From: JBLHHI01 sp047614125
Lineage (GTDB): Bacteria > Bacteroidota > Bacteroidia > NS11-12g > UBA9320
Direction: 5' to 3'
Length of the DNA stretch: 38,380 bases
Assembly: GCA_047614125.1 (NCBI GenBank)
Contig: JBLHHI010000014.1
Location: 1-38,380, forward strand
The notes under the pieces were generated by a model. It did not search any database, was not told the origin of the DNA, and worked only from the letters and a program-made list of their open reading frames with translations. Numbering within the stretch: position 1 is the stretch's first letter; every line of letters starts with the position of its first letter. Shown here piece after piece: positions 9,668 to 18,214 of this stretch. The position numbers and the translations under genes were made by a program.

Positions 9668-9802
9668 ATGGATGCGATAACAATGGCAGTTGTAGCCTTT
9701 CAAGCATTGATTTTGGCAGCTGGATTGGTTGCCCTTATTTATCTGGTCTTTAGAAGATTGGAGATTAAAAAACGCGAAAGCTTTGAGAAGCGCGACAATT
9801 GA
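9668..9802 (+). CDS. Small single-helix membrane protein (44 residues)
   Basis: ATG at 9668 to TGA at 9802 encodes a 44-residue peptide: one hydrophobic helix (about residues 6-28, AVVAFQALILAAGLVALIYLV) followed by a basic tail RRLEIKKRESFEKRDN. The layout (hydrophobic N-terminus, then many Lys/Arg) fits a membrane-anchored microprotein with its tail in the cytoplasm. It sits 10 bp after the YbjQ gene and 30 bp before the TauE-type gene, so it is likely co-transcribed. No family is recognised. Codon use looks like the neighbours, which supports it being real. Confidence 0.6.
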   Translation: MDAITMAVVAFQALILAAGLVALIYLVFRRLEIKKRESFEKRDN

Positions 9803-9832
9803 GTCTTCGAGTTTTAAAACGTTAGAGTCAAA

Positions 9833-10579
9833 ATGAAATGGGTACTCTTTTTCCTGGTTGCCTGTCTTTACGCCAGCATTGGTTTTGGCGGTGGATCGGG
9901 ATATTTAGCCATTCTTTCTTTTACAGAATTAAATCACAATCACCTTAGGTTTATTGCCCTGGCTTGTAACATCTTAGTGGTTGCATATGGGTCGTATCAG
10001 TACATCCAATCCGGGTATTTTAAGTGGAAGAAAGTTCTACCTATTGTAGCCTTAAGCGTGCCTGCATCCTTTTTTGGAGCGCAAGTCATGCTCAACCCTT
10101 CTACGTTTTTTTTCATCTTGGGAATTGCGCTTCTTGCCGCCGGAATTTTGATGATCTGGCAACTCAAAAATCGAAACAATAACCGAAGCTCATTGCCAAA
10201 AACTGGATGGATGTGGCAAAACACCTTGATTGGAGGAGGAATTGGTTTTATATCTGGAATGGTTGGCATTGGTGGAGGAATCTTCCTTTCTCCATTGCTG
10301 TTTTTAACCAAGTGGGCGGAAGCGCGAGTGATTGCCGCTACGGCGAGCTTCTTCATTTTGGTGAATTCATGTGCTGGAATTCTAGGTTTGGTAATGAACC
10401 AACAACAAGTTCCATCGTTTAAAACGCTGTGGCCTTATTTGCTCGCCGTGCTCATTGGTGGTATCATTGGTTCAAGACTCAGTATTAAGTGGCTAGAACC
10501 CAAGTGGATAAAGGGCTTTACGGCAATATTGGTTATCTTTGCGGCAATCAGAATGCTTTATAAAACATCGATGCTATGA
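9833..10579 (+). CDS. TauE/SafE family membrane permease
   Basis: A 248-residue inner-membrane protein of the TauE/SafE (DUF81) family with about eight hydrophobic helices and the two internal repeats of the family. Glycine-rich family motifs are FGGGSGYLAIL (18-28) in the first half and GGGIGFISGMVGIGGGIFLSPLL (133-155) in the second. Members export sulfite, sulfoacetate or other small anions. The stop codon overlaps the moaD start (ATGA), so the two are translationally coupled. That suggests, without proving, a role in sulfur or oxyanion movement tied to molybdopterin enzymes. Confidence 0.9.
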   Translation: MKWVLFFLVACLYASIGFGGGSGYLAILSFTELNHNHLRFIALACNILVVAYGSYQYIQSGYFKWKKVLPIVALSVPASFFGAQVMLNPSTFFFILGIALLAAGILMIWQLKNRNNNRSSLPKTGWMWQNTLIGGGIGFISGMVGIGGGIFLSPLLFLTKWAEARVIAATASFFILVNSCAGILGLVMNQQQVPSFKTLWPYLLAVLIGGIIGSRLSIKWLEPKWIKGFTAILVIFAAIRMLYKTSML

Positions 10580-10815
10580 TAAAAATATTGGCTTTTGGTG
10601 CAGCGGTAGACGCTGTGGATCAACGGGAATTTGAGCTTAGCTTAGATTCAGAATCTGCTTTATTGGAAGTTGTAAATAAGCTCTATGAACGATATCCCAA
10701 ACTGCTTAAACTTCCATCAGCGGCTTTTGCCATTAATGAAGAATACGCAACGTTAGAGCAAATAATAAAACCCGGAGACACCTTAGCAATAATTCCACCG
10801 GTAAGTGGAGGCTAG
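10576..10815 (+). CDS. moaD: MoaD: molybdopterin synthase small (sulfur carrier) subunit
   Basis: A 79-residue ubiquitin-fold protein ending in the conserved Gly-Gly (IIPPVSGG), which is adenylated and then thiocarboxylated to carry sulfur for molybdopterin synthesis. The usual KPGDTLAIIPPVSGG tail is clear. It overlaps the TauE-type gene by 4 bp. Its partner moaE lies one gene downstream, separated by an M74-type peptidase gene. ThiS is a less likely identity given moaE nearby and the PPVSGG tail. No moaA, moaC or moeB is in the window. Confidence 0.9.
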   Translation: MIKILAFGAAVDAVDQREFELSLDSESALLEVVNKLYERYPKLLKLPSAAFAINEEYATLEQIIKPGDTLAIIPPVSGG

Positions 10816-10935
10816 AGCAGCGCTCTTTTGGTAAAATAAGACCTAATAAGAAGGATGATGGCTATTGTTATCAATTTTGTACTTTCAACTTTCATAACAA
10901 CAAACGCTACCAGTAGTAGAATTGTTGTTGTTGAA

Positions 10936-11739
10936 ATGACTTTTTTTCTGGTTTTAATTCTTTGGTTAATAAGCGGTTGCAATTCGAATGTGAACCAAGC
11001 AGCAAGTATTGCAAATCCGCTCGATCAAGGTTCCATAAGCACAAGCACTACCGGGGTATTGAGCGAAGTGGACCAATACGCTGCCGACCATCCAAATTCG
11101 AACCTTTCCAGTGCTTCGTTCGGAACTACAGATAAAGGTTCCATGACAAATGGCAAACTGCTTCCTTTTCAAGTTGGATGCTTGACCTATTTTGATACTT
11201 CAAGCTATTTAGCGGGACGGGCATATATAAACGATCAACTCTTGCTCACAACCAAGGCCGTTGCAGACACGCTTTCTTCATGGTACCCCGAACGCAACTT
11301 TTGCATTATGGAGACCGGTTTTGAGAAAGGTGGGCCACTGCCTCCACACCGAACGCACCAAAATGGTTTGAGTATGGATGTGATGATTCCACTCAAAAAA
11401 GGGGATCAACCGTTTTACGATCTGGATGGATTGGGTGCTCCACACTATGGCCTTGAGTTTGATAACAGAGGACAACTTCGTTCGAATACGGAGGTTGTGG
11501 TGGATTTCGAAACCTTGGGTGGATTGATTTATGCCTTCCAACTGTGTGCAAAAAACCAGAATATGTGCATTGCTAAAGTGCTACTCAAAACAGAGTTTAA
11601 AGCACTGCTATTTAATACAGTATACGGAAAAAAGTTATTGAAAGAGGAGGTGTATTTTGCGCAAAGTTTAACGCCAATGATAAATTCCTTACACGACGAT
11701 CATGTTCATTTGGATTTCAAATTTAAATCAACGGAATAA
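10936..11739 (+). CDS. MepA-like (M74, LAS-fold) murein endopeptidase, lipoprotein
   Basis: A 267-residue lipoprotein. The start at 10936 gives a compact lipoprotein signal (MTFFLVLILWLISGC, Cys15); an upstream in-frame ATG at 10855 would add 27 poorly fitting residues. Zinc-ligand motifs of the penicillin-insensitive murein endopeptidase group are present: HRTHQNGLSMDV (His141, Asp148) and DDHVHLDF (His256, His258). Such enzymes cut D-Ala-mDAP cross-links in peptidoglycan; membrane anchoring by lipid would place it in the periplasm. It is longer than the core domain because of a Ser/Thr-rich linker (about 20-75). It sits between moaD and moaE, directly abutting the moaE start, which is an unexpected place. 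Confidence 0.85.
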   Translation: MTFFLVLILWLISGCNSNVNQAASIANPLDQGSISTSTTGVLSEVDQYAADHPNSNLSSASFGTTDKGSMTNGKLLPFQVGCLTYFDTSSYLAGRAYINDQLLLTTKAVADTLSSWYPERNFCIMETGFEKGGPLPPHRTHQNGLSMDVMIPLKKGDQPFYDLDGLGAPHYGLEFDNRGQLRSNTEVVVDFETLGGLIYAFQLCAKNQNMCIAKVLLKTEFKALLFNTVYGKKLLKEEVYFAQSLTPMINSLHDDHVHLDFKFKSTE

Positions 11740-12168
11740 ATGAGTGAAGTAAATTCGAACATCCTGTTATCGCCCGAGCCATTACTTCGGGAGGATATAG
11801 ATCGATTTGTTGAACAAACAGATTGTGGAGGAGTAGTTTATTTTGTTGGCAATGTGCGTAACACAACGCAGAACAAGGCCGTTGAAAATCTTTTCTTTGA
11901 AGCATACGAGCCAATGGCCATAAAGGAATTGCAGAGAATTGCCGATGCCATTTTAGCCGAATTCGATGTAAAAAGAGTTGCCATTCATCACCGACTGGGA
12001 ACTGCTTTGGTTGGGGAAACGGCTGTAATCATTGGCGTGTCGGCGCCACACCGTGATGCCGCCTTCAAAGCCTGCCAATTTGCAATCGACACTTTAAAGA
12101 AATCCGTACCCATTTGGAAGAAGGAATACTTTGCCGATGGTGGTGTTTGGGTTTCTCCAAACCCATAA
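11740..12168 (+). CDS. moaE: MoaE: molybdopterin synthase catalytic subunit
   Basis: A 142-residue MoaE. With thiocarboxylated MoaD it turns cyclic pyranopterin monophosphate into molybdopterin. Family blocks: GGVVYFVGNVRN (30-41), LFFEAYEPMA, VAIHHRLGTALVGETAVIIGVSAPHRDAAF (near 84-113), and the catalytic Lys region VPIWKKEYFADGGVWV (124-139). Length is normal for the family. Its ATG begins at the base after the TAA of the M74 peptidase gene, so the TauE-moaD-M74-moaE set is probably one transcript. Confidence 0.94.
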   Translation: MSEVNSNILLSPEPLLREDIDRFVEQTDCGGVVYFVGNVRNTTQNKAVENLFFEAYEPMAIKELQRIADAILAEFDVKRVAIHHRLGTALVGETAVIIGVSAPHRDAAFKACQFAIDTLKKSVPIWKKEYFADGGVWVSPNP

Positions 12169-12188
12169 GATTTCCAATCAAACACACC

Positions 12189-12196
12189 TACCTTTG
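12189..12196 (+). promoter_or_regulatory. Putative -7 box of the helicase gene
   Basis: TACCTTTG is an exact TANNTTTG match ending 8 nt before the ATG at 12205. No -33 TTG is seen at standard spacing. Confidence 0.4.
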
Positions 12197-12204
12197 CACC
12201 GGCA

Positions 12205-13515
12205 ATGAAGTTTAGCGATTACAGAATTAACGACCAGCTGAAAGCGAATATCGAGACGATGGGCTTTAAAAAACCCACGGATATTCAATTCAAATCGATA
12301 CCACCAATTTTAAGGCGTGAGGATGTTTTGGCTATCGCACAAACGGGAACCGGAAAAACCGCAGCCTTTGTCATACCCATTATACATAACTTGCTGAAAA
12401 ACAAGGCTAAACATGCCGATGTGCGGTGTGTTGTTATGGTGCCAACGCACGAGTTAGCTCAACAGATTGCGAAGGTTTTTGTTCAATTTTCTGAGAAGCT
12501 TACACTTCGAACCGTTGCTATTTACGGTGGTGTATCGCAAGATGAACAAATCGAAGATCTGAAACGAGGGGTAGACATATTAGTGGCAACTCCAGGCCGC
12601 TTATTCGACCTACGCAGCCAAGGCTACATTGAGCTGCAAAACCTCGAAATCTTAATCTTAGATGAGGCAGACTACATGCTCGACCTAGGCTTTATCAACG
12701 ACATAAAGGACTTACTTCATTTCATTCCCAAGAAACGTCAAACGCTTTTCTTTTCGGCCACCATCGATGATCGGATTAAAAAGCTGGCGTATTCGATTGT
12801 TAAGAACCCCATGCGAATTCAAATTTCGCCAAAGAACCCAGTGGCAAAGACTGTGGAACACGGCGTTGTTTTTATTCCACACGACGATAAACGTTTCTTT
12901 TTGGAGCGGATTGCAAAGGAATACCCAGAAGCGAAAATTCTGGTTTTTGTTCGAACCAGAGTGCGAGCCGAACGCGTTAAAAAAGCCATGGAACGCGTTG
13001 AAATTCAATCGGTAACCATGCACGGTGAAAAAGATCAGGAAGAACGTCAAGTGGCTTTAAACAGCTTCGTTAATTCCGACTGTAAGATGCTGATTGCCAC
13101 GGATGTAAGTGCTCGAGGCATTGATGTGCCCAATGTTGATTTGGTGATTAACTACGACTTTCCTGAGCGACCTGAGAACTACGTTCACCGAGTTGGAAGA
13201 ACAGGCCGTGGCTCAAAGCAAGGACAAGCAATAGCCTTTTGTGGTGATGATGAAAAACCCATGTTATTGGATGTTGAAACTTACCTGGGCGCATCAATTA
13301 ACGTAATAAAGCTAGAACATGGATATTATCAAGAAACCATCGATTTTAGCGCAGAGGTAAAATCGGATTGGAAGACGCTCATAAAAGAGGAAGAAAGCTT
13401 TCTAGCCGAAAAGAAGAAAAAGAAGAATGCCAATATCGCGGCAAAAGCGAGAAAAAAGCTAAATCCTAAGAAATCCAAAACGAAAACAAAGACAAAACCA
13501 AAACGCAAAGGATGA
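12205..13515 (+). CDS. DEAD-box ATP-dependent RNA helicase (RhlE-like)
   Basis: A 436-residue RNA helicase. All motifs appear in order: Q motif (GFKKPTDIQ, 17-25), motif I AQTGTGKT (about 46-53), Ia PTHELA, GG, TPGR, motif II DEAD, motif III SAT, then domain 2 with IATDVSARGID (motif V) and HRVGRTGRG (motif VI). The C-terminus (about 395-436) is a Lys-rich tail (KKKKKNANIA then KSKTKTKTKPKRKG) suited to binding RNA. Likely roles are ribosome assembly or cold adaptation, as for RhlE relatives; the exact substrate cannot be told. It converges on purF. Confidence 0.95.
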   Translation: MKFSDYRINDQLKANIETMGFKKPTDIQFKSIPPILRREDVLAIAQTGTGKTAAFVIPIIHNLLKNKAKHADVRCVVMVPTHELAQQIAKVFVQFSEKLTLRTVAIYGGVSQDEQIEDLKRGVDILVATPGRLFDLRSQGYIELQNLEILILDEADYMLDLGFINDIKDLLHFIPKKRQTLFFSATIDDRIKKLAYSIVKNPMRIQISPKNPVAKTVEHGVVFIPHDDKRFFLERIAKEYPEAKILVFVRTRVRAERVKKAMERVEIQSVTMHGEKDQEERQVALNSFVNSDCKMLIATDVSARGIDVPNVDLVINYDFPERPENYVHRVGRTGRGSKQGQAIAFCGDDEKPMLLDVETYLGASINVIKLEHGYYQETIDFSAEVKSDWKTLIKEEESFLAEKKKKKNANIAAKARKKLNPKKSKTKTKTKPKRKG

Positions 13516-13543
13516 GTTTGTCGTAAACCGCGTTCTTAATTCA

Positions 13544-15436
13544 TCAATATGCGCGGCTGTCGTTCTTTTCCATGAAGAACACAAACGACTTATTTACTAC
13601 CTTGTTGCCGCCCGGAGTTGGATAATTTCCTGTAAAATACCAATCGCCTAAGTGGTTGGGGCAAGATTTGTGAAGATCTTCAACTCGCTGATAAACAATG
13701 TCTACCGTTGCTTTCATGTTGGAAGGCGTTACCAAAACGGCAATTTCATCGGTAATTTCTTGGTCGTTAAACAAGTCGTATAAGTCTTTTACCACATTGC
13801 GCATTTCTTCAATGGGTTTTTCAAGCTCTAACTTACATTCGTCGTAAACCTTGTCGAGAATGCTCATTCGATTGCTTTTCTCCAACAAACTCAACACGGC
13901 TCTGAATGCAACAAACTCATTAATACGGCTCATGTCGATGCCGTAACAATCGGGATATTTTATAATGGGAGCACTGCTGGCAATAACCACCTTTTTTGGG
14001 TTCAACCGGTCGAGTATCTTTAAGATGCTGGTTTTTAGTGTAGTGCCTCGAACAATTGAGTCGTCTACAATAACCAAGGTATGATAATCTTTATTCAGAA
14101 TACCATAGGTTACGTCATATACATGACCAACCATATCCTCCCGATCTTTGTCTTGCGTGATGAAGGTTCGCATCTTTACGTCTTTCACCAATATTTTCTC
14201 GCGGCGAATTTTTAGGTTCAGAATTTCATCGATTGCCGATGGATCTGGATTCGGGCCCAGCCGGAGAATGCTTTCGCGCTTGTATCGATCTAAGTAGCGA
14301 TATATGCCATCAATTACACCATAAAAGCTGGTGGAAGCAGTATTGGGAATGTAGCTAAACACCACTGGACGAAGGTCGTTATTGAGTTTTAGCAGTATTT
14401 GTTTCGACAATCTACGGCCAAGTTCTTGACGCTCTAAGTAGATGTCGGCATCACTTCCTCTCGAAAAATAGATGCGCTCGAACGAACACGACTTCTTTTC
14501 TTGCGGCTCAAGTATTTGGACGTTTTTATAGCTGCCGTCTCGATTAATGATCATGGCACTTCCCGGGTTCAATTCTTTGATATCGCCCAGTTTTAAATTG
14601 AACGCTGTCATGATGGCGGGTCGCTCAGAAGCTGCCACAAACACCTCATCGTCAACATAATAGAATGAAGGGCGGATGCCGATTGCATCTCTGATTATGA
14701 AGGAATTACCATCGCCAACCATGCCAACCATGTTAAAACCGCCGTCTAGATTACGAAAGGCATTGCGAATCACGTTTTCTAAATCAAGGTTTTGTTTTAT
14801 GAGATCGGCAATTTCAAGATTATCTGAAGTTTGTTCTCGGTATTTGTGAAAAAGGCTTTGGTTTTCTTCATCTAAAAAATGTCCAATCTTTTCCAACATT
14901 GTTACATTGTCGGATATTTCCTTGGGGTGCTGGCCCAAGTCGATCAAGAGCTTATACAACTCATCCACATTGGTCAAATTGTAGTTTCCAGCCATAACCA
15001 AAGAACGGCTCATCCAGTTGTTTTGTCGGAAGAAGGGGTGGATGTTTTCTAAGCTATTTTTTCCGTGGGTAGCGTACCGCAAATGGCCCAAGAGCAATTC
15101 TCCTGCGTACGGAAAGTTTTGCTTCAGCCAAACGGGATCTTCAACCTTGGTTTGATCTAAGGCATCGTAGGTGTTCAAAACCTCTTCAAATACATCAGCC
15201 AGGGCGTTTTTGGTGTTACTCCGCTTACGAGCAACGTAGCGTTTGCCGTAATCCGGATCCAGTTTAATGGTAGCTAAGCCTGCTCCATCCTGACCTCGGT
15301 TTAATTGCTTGGCCATCATCAGTTGCAGCTTCTTTACACCGTAAAGTGCCGAGCCATATTTTTCCTGATAAAAGGCTATGGGTTTCCGTAATCGGATGAA
15401 TGCGATGCCGCATTCGTGCTTTATTTCATCGCTCAT
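13544..15436 (-). CDS. Amidophosphoribosyltransferase (PurF-type), long form
   Basis: A 630-residue class II glutamine amidotransferase/phosphoribosyltransferase, the first committed step of purine synthesis. The ATG at 15436 gives MSDEIKHECGIAF, with Cys9 as the expected N-terminal nucleophile after propeptide removal; the upstream TTG (15457) overlaps a -7 box. RGQDGAGL (near residue 47) belongs to the glutaminase domain and VIVDDSIVRGTTLKTSI is the PRPP-binding loop. It is longer than the usual 450-510 residues, with extra sequence in the N-terminal half and a C-terminal extension. This long form is a known Bacteroidota PurF relative; whether it replaces or adds to the standard PurF cannot be seen here. 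Confidence 0.88.
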   Translation of the reverse strand: MSDEIKHECGIAFIRLRKPIAFYQEKYGSALYGVKKLQLMMAKQLNRGQDGAGLATIKLDPDYGKRYVARKRSNTKNALADVFEEVLNTYDALDQTKVEDPVWLKQNFPYAGELLLGHLRYATHGKNSLENIHPFFRQNNWMSRSLVMAGNYNLTNVDELYKLLIDLGQHPKEISDNVTMLEKIGHFLDEENQSLFHKYREQTSDNLEIADLIKQNLDLENVIRNAFRNLDGGFNMVGMVGDGNSFIIRDAIGIRPSFYYVDDEVFVAASERPAIMTAFNLKLGDIKELNPGSAMIINRDGSYKNVQILEPQEKKSCSFERIYFSRGSDADIYLERQELGRRLSKQILLKLNNDLRPVVFSYIPNTASTSFYGVIDGIYRYLDRYKRESILRLGPNPDPSAIDEILNLKIRREKILVKDVKMRTFITQDKDREDMVGHVYDVTYGILNKDYHTLVIVDDSIVRGTTLKTSILKILDRLNPKKVVIASSAPIIKYPDCYGIDMSRINEFVAFRAVLSLLEKSNRMSILDKVYDECKLELEKPIEEMRNVVKDLYDLFNDQEITDEIAVLVTPSNMKATVDIVYQRVEDLHKSCPNHLGDWYFTGNYPTPGGNKVVNKSFVFFMEKNDSRAY

Positions 15437-15454
15437 TATGTGAACTTGAGCGAG

Positions 15455-15462
15455 CAAATTTA
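15455..15462 (-). promoter_or_regulatory. Putative -7 box of the purF-type gene
   Basis: The minus strand reads TAAATTTG (TANNTTTG), 18 nt before the ATG at 15436. It covers the upstream TTG candidate start at 15457. No clear -33 element. Confidence 0.4.
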
Positions 15463-15614
15463 GGGTAATTCTTTTCCCTATGCTATTGATGATTTAGTTT
15501 ATTGCAATGCGCTTATTTAAAGTGGATTCTGATATCATTTATCTTCCCACAATCAGGTAAAATCGCATCTGCCCTTGAAGCAAAAATAAAATCCAAGTAT
15601 CTTGCGCACATCAA

Positions 15615-16046
15615 ATGCAAAACATTCACATCATAAATGGCCCAAATCTCAACTTGTTGGGCAAACGCGAACCTGAAATATATGGGAATGAGGATTTTGA
15701 AGCAGTATATAAACGGCTTCAAAATTCGTATAAGCAGCTGAACATCAGCTATTTTCAATCGAATATTGAGGGGGAGTTGGTTAATAACCTACAAGAAAAC
15801 GGTTTTGGTCAAACTACCATCATACTCAATGCTGCGGCCTATACGCATACTTCCATTGCCATTGCGGATGCCGTTGCAGCCATTACTGCGCCCGTTATTG
15901 GATTGCACATCAGCAACATCTATCAGCGCGAAGAAGTGCGCCACATCGATCTTTTAGCCAAACATTGCAAGGCCTGCCTTTTTGGTTTTGGTTTGGATGG
16001 ATATCGGATGGCCATCGATCACGTTTTGAATTTGAGCAACCCGTAA
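15615..16046 (+). CDS. aroQ: 3-dehydroquinate dehydratase, type II
   Basis: A 143-residue type II dehydroquinase, third step of the shikimate pathway. Family motifs: IHIINGPNLNLLGKREPEIYG (3-23; the catalytic Arg and Tyr are in the flexible loop REPEIYG), SNIEGELVNNLQ, ILNAAAYTHTSIAIADAV (70-87) and HISNIYQREEVRH (98-110). The type is dodecameric in known structures. Length is standard. Preceded by a weak -7-like sequence only. It ends at the base before the stop codon of the convergent oxidoreductase gene. Confidence 0.96.
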   Translation: MQNIHIINGPNLNLLGKREPEIYGNEDFEAVYKRLQNSYKQLNISYFQSNIEGELVNNLQENGFGQTTIILNAAAYTHTSIAIADAVAAITAPVIGLHISNIYQREEVRHIDLLAKHCKACLFGFGLDGYRMAIDHVLNLSNP

Positions 16047-17165
16047 TTACAAAAGGTCTACCAGTTCTTTTGCTGTCTGCTTGCTGAGTGCAATACCCAT
16101 TCCACCTAAACCAACAGCTGCATATACATGTGGTTCTACTACACCAATAAAGGGCAGTTTGGTAGTTCGCACTCCCATGGTTCCAGCCCAGGCACTATCG
16201 ATTTCAATTTCCATTCCTGGACAAATTTTGGTGCTTAGCACTTGTTTTAAGATCATCTGAATTTCTGGGCTAACGTCTTCACTTTCTGTATGCTCCGCTG
16301 ATTTTCGCAAGTGCCTACCACCGCCCAACAAAATTCGGTTGCCCACATTTCGGAAGTAGAAGTAGCCCTTAGTCGCATGAAAATTCCCTTTGGGTTTTAG
16401 GTTGTGGATTGGCTTCGTAATTAGTACTTGTCCACGCGCCGGTTGAACATCCGTACCCGAAATTAAATGGGGAGCTAAAGCATTGGTGCAAATCACAACG
16501 TTTTTGGATTTTATTTGATCTTGAGAAAGCGTTAGAAGTACATCGCCTGTTTCATCCCTTTCAAAATGTTTTACATCCACACCAAGCAATATTTCAATTC
16601 CAGCTTTTTTGCATTGTTGCAACAACTCCTTATGGAGCTTAACCGGGTCTATTTGAAACTCCATTGAATTGTAAAGGGCAATTGGGTTAAAATTCATACC
16701 CAGGTTCGACACGCCTTTCTTCACCAAACAAGAATTAACTCCAGTGGCTTGAGCAATAACGTCGTTCACATATCCAAGCTTAGAAAACACTTCGGTTTGC
16801 CATTCCTGCTCTGTTTCAAAAAACACTTCATATCCACCCGATTCATCTAAACCGATGTTGAAGATTTTTCCAAAGGCTCTAAGTTCTTGAAGACCTTTAA
16901 AGCGCCGTTTAATCAAATCAACACATTCATTTTCAGATAGTTGATCAAGGTCATCTAAGATTTCTCCTGCGGTTCCAAAACAACCAAAGCCTGCGTTTTT
17001 GGTGCTTGCTAATGCCCCCGAAACGGATCGTTCAAGGAGTACAAGTTTGGCATTGGGTTTTTTTTGCTGTAATAAAAGCGCTGTTTGCAAGCCCGTATAT
17101 CCTCCTCCAACAATGGCGTAATCGAAGGTGGTTTCATTTTGTATTTCCCAAAAAGATTTATTCAA
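16047..17165 (-). CDS. FAD-dependent oxidoreductase (DAO/glycine oxidase family)
   Basis: A 372-residue flavoenzyme of the D-amino-acid oxidase superfamily. The dinucleotide-binding fold is at the N-terminus (YAIVGGGYTGLQTALLL, 16-32, GxGxxG-type), with the FAD-ribose Glu in LVLLERS and a C-terminal GVVEPHVYAAVGLGGMGIALS segment that closes over FAD. There is no membrane helix or signal. Relatives oxidise amino acids or polyamine adducts (for example PuuB); the substrate cannot be told from sequence. It is divergent from the nitronate monooxygenase gene, with 96 bp between starts. The frame is intact. Confidence 0.88.
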   Translation of the reverse strand: MNKSFWEIQNETTFDYAIVGGGYTGLQTALLLQQKKPNAKLVLLERSVSGALASTKNAGFGCFGTAGEILDDLDQLSENECVDLIKRRFKGLQELRAFGKIFNIGLDESGGYEVFFETEQEWQTEVFSKLGYVNDVIAQATGVNSCLVKKGVSNLGMNFNPIALYNSMEFQIDPVKLHKELLQQCKKAGIEILLGVDVKHFERDETGDVLLTLSQDQIKSKNVVICTNALAPHLISGTDVQPARGQVLITKPIHNLKPKGNFHATKGYFYFRNVGNRILLGGGRHLRKSAEHTESEDVSPEIQMILKQVLSTKICPGMEIEIDSAWAGTMGVRTTKLPFIGVVEPHVYAAVGLGGMGIALSKQTAKELVDLL

Positions 17166-17261
17166 AGCTTTCAGTTAGATGTGCAAGGTAAAATTGATTT
17201 TGGAATCTCTTTACGCATCAAAGAAAAAATAATTCGTTCTTTTGTGCAAACGGCGAGGTCT

Positions 17262-18209
17262 ATGGAAAATCGGTTAACAAAGTTGCTAAACATTAAATAC
17301 CCAATTATTCAAGCAGGCATGATTTGGTGCAGTGGTTGGGAACTGGCCAGCGCATCGAGTAATGCCGGTGGTTTGGGTGTAATTGGCGCTGGAAGTATGT
17401 ACCCAGATGTTTTACGAACCCACATTGCCAAGGCCAAGGCTGCTACATCCAAACCTTTTGGAGTGAATGTGCCATTGCTTTATCCAGACATCGAAGAACT
17501 CATTGATATCGTTTTAAAAGCGGAGGTTCCGATCGTAATTACTTCGGCGGGAAATCCGGGAACGTGGACGGCCAAATTAAAAGCAGGAGGTTGTACGGTG
17601 ATTCATGTAATTGCCAATCAAAAATTTGCATTAAAAGCAGTTGCTGCTGGTGTAGATGCAGTAGTGGCTGAAGGCTTTGAAGCCGGCGGCCACAACGGAA
17701 TTGAAGAAACCACAACGATGTGTTTAATTCCCGAGATATGTTCGGTAGTTGATGTTCCTGTGATAGCAGCGGGAGGTATTGGCAGTGGAAGAGCCATTGC
17801 GGCCGCCATGGCCCTAGGTGCTGATGGTGTTCAAATTGGGAGCCGTTTTGTTGCAAGTAAGGAATCGTCGGCGCATCAAAACTTTAAATCCGCGGTGGTT
17901 GAAGCAAAAGGCGGAAGTACCAAGCTCATGCTTAAAGATCTTATGCCGGTTCGATTGTTGCGAAATCCCTTCTTCCAACTCTTGCAAGAAGCCGATGAAC
18001 GCTGTGCCACCAAAGAGGAGAAGCTTCAAATACTTGGACGAGCACGTGCCAAGCGAGGCATGTTTGAAGGCAATTTGGACGAGGGAGAATTGGAAATTGG
18101 TCAAGTAAGTGCTATGCTATCTTCGGTTGAAAGTGTGGCGGATATTTTTAAGAGCTTGGTGGATGAGTATAATGTCACGATCAAGAAATTGAAGAAAATG
18201 GCCATGTAA
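17262..18209 (+). CDS. Nitronate monooxygenase / NPD-family FMN enzyme
   Basis: A 315-residue FMN-dependent TIM-barrel enzyme of the 2-nitropropane dioxygenase family, which oxidises toxic nitronates; related enzymes are enoyl-ACP reductases (FabK). Visible motifs: QAGMIWCSGWELASASSNAGGLGVIG (N-terminal, FMN and substrate side), VAEGFEAGGHNG (with the catalytic-site His), and AAGGIGSGRAIAAAMALGADGVQIGSRF (FMN phosphate). The ATG at 17262 was chosen; the open frame continues upstream into the start of the oxidoreductase gene but that stretch has no family sequence. No FabK context (acp, fabD) is near, so nitronate monooxygenase is the safer label. Confidence 0.88.
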   Translation: MENRLTKLLNIKYPIIQAGMIWCSGWELASASSNAGGLGVIGAGSMYPDVLRTHIAKAKAATSKPFGVNVPLLYPDIEELIDIVLKAEVPIVITSAGNPGTWTAKLKAGGCTVIHVIANQKFALKAVAAGVDAVVAEGFEAGGHNGIEETTTMCLIPEICSVVDVPVIAAGGIGSGRAIAAAMALGADGVQIGSRFVASKESSAHQNFKSAVVEAKGGSTKLMLKDLMPVRLLRNPFFQLLQEADERCATKEEKLQILGRARAKRGMFEGNLDEGELEIGQVSAMLSSVESVADIFKSLVDEYNVTIKKLKKMAM

Positions 18210-18214
18210 TTTAT

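Noticed and set aside
17085..17261. N-terminal extension of the nitronate monooxygenase
   Set aside because: The extra 59 codons overlap the divergent oxidoreductase start and do not resemble the family; the domain begins at 17262.
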